This document shows, piece by piece, positions 58,841 to 64,000 of a DNA stretch of 64,000 bases. The first letter of the stretch is position 1. Every line of letters begins with the position of its first letter. Under the pieces are notes generated by a model that had not been told where the DNA came from, made no database searches, and saw only the letters and a program-made list of their open reading frames with translations. The stretch is from Limnohabitans sp. Bal53 (GTDB taxonomy: Bacteria > Pseudomonadota > Gammaproteobacteria > Burkholderiales > Burkholderiaceae_C), in contig NZ_NESH01000002.1 in the NCBI RefSeq assembly GCF_003063355.1, positions 558,001 to 622,000 of the forward strand, written 5' to 3'. A program made the position numbers and the translations under genes.

Positions 58841-59984
58841 GACGGGGCTCCGAATAAGTCACAGCAGACAGGGGCACCAGCGAAACAGTGCGCTGCTCGG
58901 CCATGCGCGATTGGACCTGGGTGCGGTCTTTGACATCACCGGCCAACTGGCCACAGGCCGCATCGATGTCGTCACCCCGGGTTTTACGCACCGTGGTGAC
59001 CAAGCCCGCGTCTTGCAACTGCTTGGCAAAGGCCTGCACTCGGCCCTGTGGTGAGCGCAGTAAACCGGAGGCCGGGAAAGGATTGAAGGGAATCAGGTTG
59101 AACTTGCAGCGCAGACCCTGGCGGGCGTGTTTTTGCACCAAATCAATCAGGGCGCTGGCGTGCTCGGGTTGGTCGTTCACGCCATCGAGCATGCAGTATT
59201 CAAAGGTGATGAAGTCACGCGGTGCGTGGGCCAGGTAGCCAATGCAAGCCTGCATGAGTTCGTCGAGCGGGTATTTGCGGTTGAGCGGCACGAGGTTGTC
59301 GCGCAGCGCATCAAAAGGCGCGTGCAAGGACACGGCCAAGGCCACCGGACAATCGCCGGACAAGCGCTCGATCATGGGCACCACGCCCGAGGTGGACACC
59401 GTGACGCGGCGGCGCGAGAGGCCATAACCATGGTCGTCGAGCATGGCGCGCAAAGCGGGCACCAAGGCCGAATAGTTTTGCAGCGGCTCACCCATGCCCA
59501 TCATCACCACGTTGGAAATGACGCGGTCTGGCGTGTTCAGGTGTTTGCGCAAAAAGTGCTCGGCAAACCACAGCTGCGCAAGAATCTCACCGGTGGTGAG
59601 GTTGCGGCTGAAGCCTTGGTGGCCGGTGGAGCAAAAACGACATCCCACAGCGCAACCGGCTTGGGAGGAAATGCACAAGGTGCCCCGGTCGTCTTCGGGG
59701 ATGAACACCGATTCGATGGCGTTGCCATCGCCCACATCAAACAACCACTTGATGGTGCCGTCGGCTGAGATGTGTTGGGTGATCACGGGCAATGCCGTGA
59801 CGTGCGCATGAGACTGGAGCTTTTGGCGCAAAGACTTGGCCAGATCGCTCATTTGATCAAAATCCGCAGCGCCCCGCTGGTGGATCCAGCGGAACAACTG
59901 GGTGGCCCGAAAGCGCTTTTCACCCAGACCCTCGCAAAAAACGGCCAGACCTTCCAGGTCGAATTCGAGAAGGTTGGCCGTCAT
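58818..59984 (-). CDS. rlmN: 23S rRNA/tRNA adenine C2-methyltransferase RlmN
   Basis: RlmN methylates A2503 of 23S rRNA and A37 of some tRNAs by a radical SAM mechanism through a methyl-cysteine. The protein is 388 residues. The cluster motif CAVGCRFC has C111, C115 and C118; QAGCAVGC and [10 protein letters not shown] are typical, and the C-terminal methyl-carrying cysteine is in DIDAACGQL. It is upstream of rodZ with a 23-base overlap and downstream of ndk. A tail after position 375 ([10 protein letters not shown]) is variable in the family. Confidence 0.96.
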   Translation of the reverse strand: MTANLLEFDLEGLAVFCEGLGEKRFRATQLFRWIHQRGAADFDQMSDLAKSLRQKLQSHAHVTALPVITQHISADGTIKWLFDVGDGNAIESVFIPEDDRGTLCISSQAGCAVGCRFCSTGHQGFSRNLTTGEILAQLWFAEHFLRKHLNTPDRVISNVVMMGMGEPLQNYSALVPALRAMLDDHGYGLSRRRVTVSTSGVVPMIERLSGDCPVALAVSLHAPFDALRDNLVPLNRKYPLDELMQACIGYLAHAPRDFITFEYCMLDGVNDQPEHASALIDLVQKHARQGLRCKFNLIPFNPFPASGLLRSPQGRVQAFAKQLQDAGLVTTVRKTRGDDIDAACGQLAGDVKDRTQVQSRMAEQRTVSLVPLSAVTYSEPRHDTKPQN

Positions 59985-60036
59985 AGGGTCAGGGCGGGGT
60001 CGGGGCGCTAAAGGGCGCGTGCGGTCCGCGACGCGA

Positions 60037-60462
60037 TCAGCGTGCGTACACGTTCATGCCGGGGAAGAAGAATGCAACTTCAGCGGCAGCGGTTTCAGGA
60101 GCGTCAGAGCCGTGCACGGCGTTGGCGTCGATGCTGTCAGCGAAGTCAGCGCGGATGGTGCCAGCAGCGGCTTTCTTGGGATCGGTCGCACCCATCAGGT
60201 CGCGGTTTTTGGCGATGGCGTTCTCGCCTTCCAGGGCCTGGATCATGACGGGGCCGGAAACCATGAAGTCCACCAAGTCCTTGAAGAAAGGACGCTCTTT
60301 GTGCACGCCATAGAACTGCTCGGCTTCGCCGCGCGAGAGGTGGGCCATCTTGGCTGCGACCACTTTGAGGCCAGCGGCTTCGAAACGGGCGTAGATCTGG
60401 CCGATAACGTTCTTGGCGACGGCGTCGGGCTTGATGATGGAGAGGGTGCGTTCGATGGCCAT
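60037..60462 (-). CDS. ndk: Nucleoside diphosphate kinase
   Basis: Ndk balances nucleoside triphosphate pools by transferring the gamma-phosphate from ATP. The protein is exactly 141 residues, the usual bacterial length, when started at the ATG at 60462 ([15 protein letters not shown]). The catalytic histidine is in NAVHGSDA, preceded by [18 protein letters not shown]. It sits between rluB and rlmN on the same strand, in the order common in Burkholderiales. Confidence 0.97.
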   Translation of the reverse strand: MAIERTLSIIKPDAVAKNVIGQIYARFEAAGLKVVAAKMAHLSRGEAEQFYGVHKERPFFKDLVDFMVSGPVMIQALEGENAIAKNRDLMGATDPKKAAAGTIRADFADSIDANAVHGSDAPETAAAEVAFFFPGMNVYAR

Positions 60463-60603
60463 AAGATTTCCTGTTACGAAAGTGTGTAAAAGCATTTTTG
60501 CCCTGCGGCAAAGCCCACTATTCTAACCTGAGCGGGGCAGGCAAAAGGCCTCTGCAACGCAGGGTCAAAGGGGCGTTGGCACAGCGGGGTCAAGCGAGAA
60601 ATC

Positions 60604-61812
60604 TCATCGACTTCGGCCACTGCCGCCGCGCCCACCCCGACCAGGTCCACCCGGTTTGTTTTTGAGACGGTTGAAACTTTCAGCGCCAATGTACTTGGCC
60701 TCGCTTTTGGGTGCATCGGATTTGGCGTGGAGGCCTGAGCCTCCGGGCGCTTGGTTGGGTTTGGCTGCGGGCTTGGCACGCGGCACCGCTGTCCCCGCCC
60801 TGCCCTGTCCACCCGTGCGCGGACGTCGGTCGTTGCGGTTGGTGCGTGTGGGGAGGTCGCTCACCGGACGGGGGCGCTCGCTCGTTCCCGCTGCACGCAT
60901 CAAAGAGCGGATGTCCGCTTCGTCCAGCTCCAGCCACGCACCGCGGCGCAAGCCATGCGGGAGGACCATCGCACCGTAGCGGATGCGGATCAGGCGGCTG
61001 ACTGCGTGGCCCACCGCTTCCATCATGCGGCGCACCTCACGGTTGCGGCCTTCAGAGATGGTGACGCGGTACCAGCAATTGGAGCCTTCGCCGCCGCCGT
61101 CCTCGATCGAGCCGAACTGGGCTGGGCCGTCGTCGAGCATCACGCCGTCCAGCAATTTTTGCTTTTCATCCTTGCTCAAAGCCCCCAAGACGCGCACGGC
61201 GTACTCGCGCTCCAGACCAAAACGCGGGTGCATGAGTTGGTTGGCCAGCTCGCCTGAGCTGGTAAACAGCAGCAGCCCTTCGGTGTTCAGGTCCAAACGC
61301 CCCACCGACTGCCATTTGCCGTTTTGCAGGCGTGGCAGTTTGCGAAACACCGAGGGGCGGTTTTGCGGGTCATCGTGGCTGACGATTTCGCCTGCAGGCT
61401 TGTGGTAGGCAATCACGCGAGCCGGCGGCGGGTCGATGCGAATGCGGATCGGTTTGCCGTCGACCTTGATCTGGTCACCATACTGCACGCGCTGGCCCAC
61501 GTGGGCGGGCTCGTTGTTCACGGCGATGCGACCTTCGGTGATGAGTTTTTCCATCTCCAGGCGCGAGCCCATGCCGGCCTGAGCCAGTACCTTGTGCAGT
61601 TTGGGCGAGTCGGACTGGGGGGCAAGCACGCGCTTGCCCAGGTCTTGTGTCACGTCTTCGACGGCGTCCTCGTCATCGAACTGGCCAGAGACCACATCGG
61701 CCAGGTCAATCGCTTTGTAGGGTGTGGGCGTCGAGCTAGAGGCTGTACCCGGCTTGCGGGTGGCGTAGACGCCAGTGCGCTGGCCCTGTGCGTTGGAGGA
61801 GGAATCGTTCAT
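60604..61812 (-). CDS. rluB: 23S rRNA pseudouridine synthase RluB-like
   Basis: This 402-residue RsuA/RluB-family enzyme has an S4 domain ([21 protein letters not shown]), the catalytic aspartate in [12 protein letters not shown], and [16 protein letters not shown]. It has an N-terminal extension of about 60 residues and a C-terminal low-complexity tail rich in Gly, Arg and Pro ([15 protein letters not shown]). Such long tails are usual in betaproteobacterial RluB. The family makes Psi2605 of 23S rRNA, and RluB is the best guess among its paralogues. Its start overlaps the scpB stop (ATGA). Confidence 0.9.
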   Translation of the reverse strand: MNDSSSNAQGQRTGVYATRKPGTASSSTPTPYKAIDLADVVSGQFDDEDAVEDVTQDLGKRVLAPQSDSPKLHKVLAQAGMGSRLEMEKLITEGRIAVNNEPAHVGQRVQYGDQIKVDGKPIRIRIDPPPARVIAYHKPAGEIVSHDDPQNRPSVFRKLPRLQNGKWQSVGRLDLNTEGLLLFTSSGELANQLMHPRFGLEREYAVRVLGALSKDEKQKLLDGVMLDDGPAQFGSIEDGGGEGSNCWYRVTISEGRNREVRRMMEAVGHAVSRLIRIRYGAMVLPHGLRRGAWLELDEADIRSLMRAAGTSERPRPVSDLPTRTNRNDRRPRTGGQGRAGTAVPRAKPAAKPNQAPGGSGLHAKSDAPKSEAKYIGAESFNRLKNKPGGPGRGGRGGSGRSR

Positions 61813-62579
61813 GTCGGGGTGTTTTCTTGGCCGCGGCCAGGGTGGGCAGAGGCTGCGTCAGGCAGATCGGCGTCGGAGGATGGCGCAACGAGCGGGTCGC
61901 TGGCCAGATCGTTGTGGGGGGTGATGTCGACGTCTTGAGTCATCGCGGCTGTGCTGGGCTCGGCTGCCAACCTGAACTCGACTGAGTCGGCCAGGGCCTC
62001 TTCTAGTGAGAGGCTGGCTTGAGCAGGCGATTCGTCCAGCATGCCCGCCAGAGCCGACACGGGCGAATCGACCTGGGAGAGCAAAGGCAACTGGTCCAAC
62101 GAGGACAAACCCAGATCGTCCAGGAACTGACGGGTGGTGGCAAACAAGCTGGGACGGCCCACGGTTTCGCGGTGGCCAATGACTTCGACCCACCCTCGGT
62201 CTTCCAGCTGCTTGATGATTTGTGAGCCAATGGTCACGCCCCGGATGTCTTCCATGTCGCCTCGGGTGACTGGCTGTCGGTAAGCGATGATGGCCAGGGT
62301 CTCCAGCACAGCACGGGTGTATTTGGGGGGCTTTTCAGGGTGCAGGCGGTCCAGATAAACCCGCAGCTCAGGGCGGCTTTGAAAGCGCCAACCACTGGCC
62401 ACATGGGTCAACTCCAGGCCTTTGCCAGCCCATTCAAGTTCGAGGTCTTGCAGCATCAACCGCAGGGTATCTGCCCCGAGCACATCGTCAAACAGCACGC
62501 GCAAGTCGCGCAAGGACAATGGCTGGCCCGCCGTCAGCAGGGCCGTTTCCAGGACACGCTTGGCTTGCGCCGTATTCAT
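61809..62579 (-). CDS. scpB: Segregation and condensation protein ScpB
   Basis: ScpB is the winged-helix kleisin-associated subunit of the Smc-ScpAB condensin. The protein is 256 residues: conserved [20 protein letters not shown] at the N-terminus, [24 protein letters not shown] in the second winged helix, and GRPSLFATT. The C-terminal 70 residues are an acidic, low-complexity extension. ScpA is not in the window. It is upstream of rluB, a gene order seen in many bacteria. Confidence 0.93.
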   Translation of the reverse strand: MNTAQAKRVLETALLTAGQPLSLRDLRVLFDDVLGADTLRLMLQDLELEWAGKGLELTHVASGWRFQSRPELRVYLDRLHPEKPPKYTRAVLETLAIIAYRQPVTRGDMEDIRGVTIGSQIIKQLEDRGWVEVIGHRETVGRPSLFATTRQFLDDLGLSSLDQLPLLSQVDSPVSALAGMLDESPAQASLSLEEALADSVEFRLAAEPSTAAMTQDVDITPHNDLASDPLVAPSSDADLPDAASAHPGRGQENTPT

Positions 62580-62595
62580 GGTGTCGGTCTTTCGG

Positions 62596-62638
62596 AAAAA
62601 AACGCCTCACGGCGTGGTGGCAAAACGCCTCACGGCGT
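62596..62638 (-). terminator. Two tandem intrinsic terminators downstream of rluD
   Basis: On the minus strand the motif ACGCC-GTGA-GGCGT occurs twice, at 62625-62638 and 62602-62615. Each is a 5-bp stem closed by a GNRA-type GTGA loop and followed by T residues (four after the first, seven after the second). The copies are near-identical (AAAACGCCTCACGGCGTG), so the second arose by duplication. They would end transcripts from rluD before scpB. Confidence 0.85.
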
Positions 62639-62708
62639 GTCGAAATGAAGGCGATGTGAGCGACCAGGCCCCAAATGGATGATCTGGCAGCGCCTCACTC
62701 AAGTCGCT

Positions 62709-63701
62709 TCAAGGGCTGAGATTGTAACTGAGGCCCAGATTTTGCATGGCCTGGGCCATGTCCTCGGGCAAAGCCGATGTCAGGTCGATGCGCTGTCCCG
62801 TGATCGGATGCTCAAAGGCCAGCCGCCAAGCATGCAAGGCCTGGCGCGACATGCCGCCCAAGGGGGCGCCACCGTACACCGCGTCGCCCAACAGGGGGTG
62901 ACCCAAATGCGCCATGTGGACCCGAATTTGGTGCGTGCGTCCGGTGTGCAAGGTGCACTGGACCAGGCAGCAGCGCTCACCTTGGTCCCGCAAATCAAAG
63001 GTGGTGGCCGCCGTTTTGCCCGGTTGGTGGCTCAGGTCCACCACGGCCATGCGCAGGCGGTTGGTCGGGTCACGGCCAATGGCCGCTTCGATCGTGCGCG
63101 GTGAGGCGCTTGTCCAGTTTTTGTGCCCCAAGGCCAGGTATTGGCGGTGCACTTGCCGCGCCGCAATTTGAGCCACCAGTGCGTCCATGGCCTGGCGCGT
63201 GCGGGCCACGACCATCAGGCCGCTGGTGTCCTTGTCCAGCCGGTGCACGATCCCCGCACGGGGGACCTCAAAGGCTTTGGGGTCGAGCGCCAACAAGCCA
63301 TTGAGCAGCGTGCCGCGCCAGTTACCCGGCGCCGGGTGCACCACCAAACCCGCCGGTTTGTGGACCACGCGCAGGTGCTCGTCTTCGTACACCACGTTGA
63401 TGGGCATGGCCTCGGGCACAAAAGCTTGTGACTGCGGCGTGGCCCGCAAGGTGATTTGAAGTTGGTGTCCCAGCCGCACCTTGGCCGATACCTTGGTGGT
63501 GACGCGGCCATCGATCAGCGCCTCACCTTGCTCGATGAGTTGCTGTAAATAACTGCGGGAAAACTCAGGCACCAGCTGCGCCAACACCTTGTCCAGCCGC
63601 TGGCCGTGCAAGGCCACAGGGACCGCCGCTTGGCGCACCTCTTCTTGCGACGCTTCAAGCGCGGACTCGGCATCCTCGGTCAGCTCGCCGGGATCAGGCA
63701 T
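62709..63701 (-). CDS. rluD: 23S rRNA pseudouridine synthase RluD
   Basis: RluD makes pseudouridines 1911, 1915 and 1917 in helix 69. The protein is 330 residues from the ATG at 63701. It has an S4-like N-terminal domain (GQRLDKVLAQLVPEFSRSYLQQLI), the catalytic aspartate in GIVHRLDKDTSGLMVVA, and the C-terminal GRTHQIRVHMAHLGHPLLGD. A TTG start at 63737 is possible, but the bamD -10 element overlaps that region, which favours the shorter form. It is divergent from bamD, the usual arrangement in betaproteobacteria. Confidence 0.94.
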   Translation of the reverse strand: MPDPGELTEDAESALEASQEEVRQAAVPVALHGQRLDKVLAQLVPEFSRSYLQQLIEQGEALIDGRVTTKVSAKVRLGHQLQITLRATPQSQAFVPEAMPINVVYEDEHLRVVHKPAGLVVHPAPGNWRGTLLNGLLALDPKAFEVPRAGIVHRLDKDTSGLMVVARTRQAMDALVAQIAARQVHRQYLALGHKNWTSASPRTIEAAIGRDPTNRLRMAVVDLSHQPGKTAATTFDLRDQGERCCLVQCTLHTGRTHQIRVHMAHLGHPLLGDAVYGGAPLGGMSRQALHAWRLAFEHPITGQRIDLTSALPEDMAQAMQNLGLSYNLSP

Positions 63702-63716
63702 TTCGGGGTCGGTCGA

Positions 63717-63722
63717 TATAAT
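63717..63722 (+). promoter_or_regulatory. Consensus -10 element upstream of bamD
   Basis: A perfect TATAAT hexamer lies 30 bases before the bamD ATG. The -35 side is weak by eye (no TTGACA-like match at 16-18 spacing), so this is a candidate only. It lies between the two possible rluD start codons. Confidence 0.5.
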
Positions 63723-63751
63723 CAAAGCGTTCAACAATCAAGGTGTCACAG

Positions 63752-64000
63752 ATGCAAAGCTTCAGATTATCGATGGTTCCAGCCGGCCTGGTTTTGGCCA
63801 CGGGACTCCTTCTGAGCGGCTGCGCCAACACCCCCAATGACCCGACGGCGGGCTGGACCCCTGAAAAAATCTACAGCGAAGCGCGCGATGAAGTGAACGC
63901 TGGGGCTTGGGACAAGGCCATTGGCTACTACGAAAAACTCGAAGGCCGCGCAGCCGGCACGGCGCTGGCTCAGCAAGCCCAAATCGACAAGGCTTTTGCC
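63752..64000 (+). CDS. bamD: Outer membrane protein assembly factor BamD, N-terminal part (cut by window edge)
   Basis: The first 83 codons are present. The peptide starts MQSFRLSMVPAGLVLATGLL and reaches the lipobox LSGC at about residue 24. TPEKIYSEARDEVNAGAWDKAI then begins the TPR domain, a pattern diagnostic for BamD (ComL). BamD is the essential lipoprotein of the BAM complex that binds BamA. It continues past the window end. Its start and the rluD start are separated by about 50 bases, so the two promoters are very close. Confidence 0.93.
   Translation, partial: MQSFRLSMVPAGLVLATGLLLSGCANTPNDPTAGWTPEKIYSEARDEVNAGAWDKAIGYYEKLEGRAAGTALAQQAQIDKAFA

Overview
The window looks like a chromosomal segment of a GC-rich betaproteobacterium of the order Burkholderiales, most likely family Comamonadaceae. 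I infer this from protein sequence style, the block rodZ-ispG-hisS-yfgM-bamB-der-hfq-hflX-hflK-hflC-hisZ-purA, paired GTAGGAGC-type REP palindromes and tandem glycine riboswitches. No rRNA, tRNA, prophage, CRISPR array or complete transposon is visible. Most genes are housekeeping or catabolic, and they are tightly packed with many ATGA, GTGA or TGATG overlaps.

Region by region. 1-5 kb: the 5' end of an SDR gene, ETF-quinone oxidoreductase, and a dctPQM TRAP transporter behind a FadR/GntR-type operator. 5-12 kb: a glycine module. A tandem glycine riboswitch with its own terminator precedes gcvT-gcvH-gcvP. A second tandem glycine riboswitch precedes a DadA-like FAD dehydrogenase followed by a GNAT gene. 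The spaces between these genes carry three different repeat families. 12-24 kb: a J-domain coiled-coil protein, a B12-type radical SAM protein, a LysE exporter, a hybrid histidine kinase overlapping a gene for a cysteine-rich secreted protein, and a five-gene minus-strand operon (FrnE-like DsbA, histidine phosphatase, DCC protein, SUMF1-fold protein, SDR). aroQ, glpD and a DeoR regulator follow.

25-33 kb is the most unusual part. A ParD-like gene without a toxin is followed by a compact operon: a homospermidine synthase-like enzyme, a DUF1190 lipoprotein, a glutathionylspermidine-synthase-type ATP-grasp ligase and a DUF350 membrane protein. This suggests an uncharacterised polyamine-conjugation system at the cell envelope. 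It is followed by a low-GC island holding a broken DUF2971 gene. Next is ygiQ, whose frame contains an in-frame array of six 36-bp repeats closed by one inverted unit. A related array lies between gcvH and gcvP.

33-45 kb: a flavoprotein monooxygenase with DUF2783 and a LuxR-type regulator, YigZ, a split chromate transporter, RlmB, and the divergent ybbA/tesA pair, whose start codons overlap by two bases. mnmH, a DUF2189 membrane protein and a MetC-like lyase follow. 45-64 kb: a long minus-strand housekeeping block for purine and histidine synthesis, membrane proteolysis control, GTPases, Hfq, outer-membrane assembly, isoprenoid synthesis, RNA modification, chromosome segregation and nucleotide balance, ending at divergent bamD.

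All assignments come from reading the sequence and recalling family features. No database search was run. Family names are therefore inference supported by visible motifs, and start sites are chosen from Shine-Dalgarno sequences, overlaps and family N-termini.
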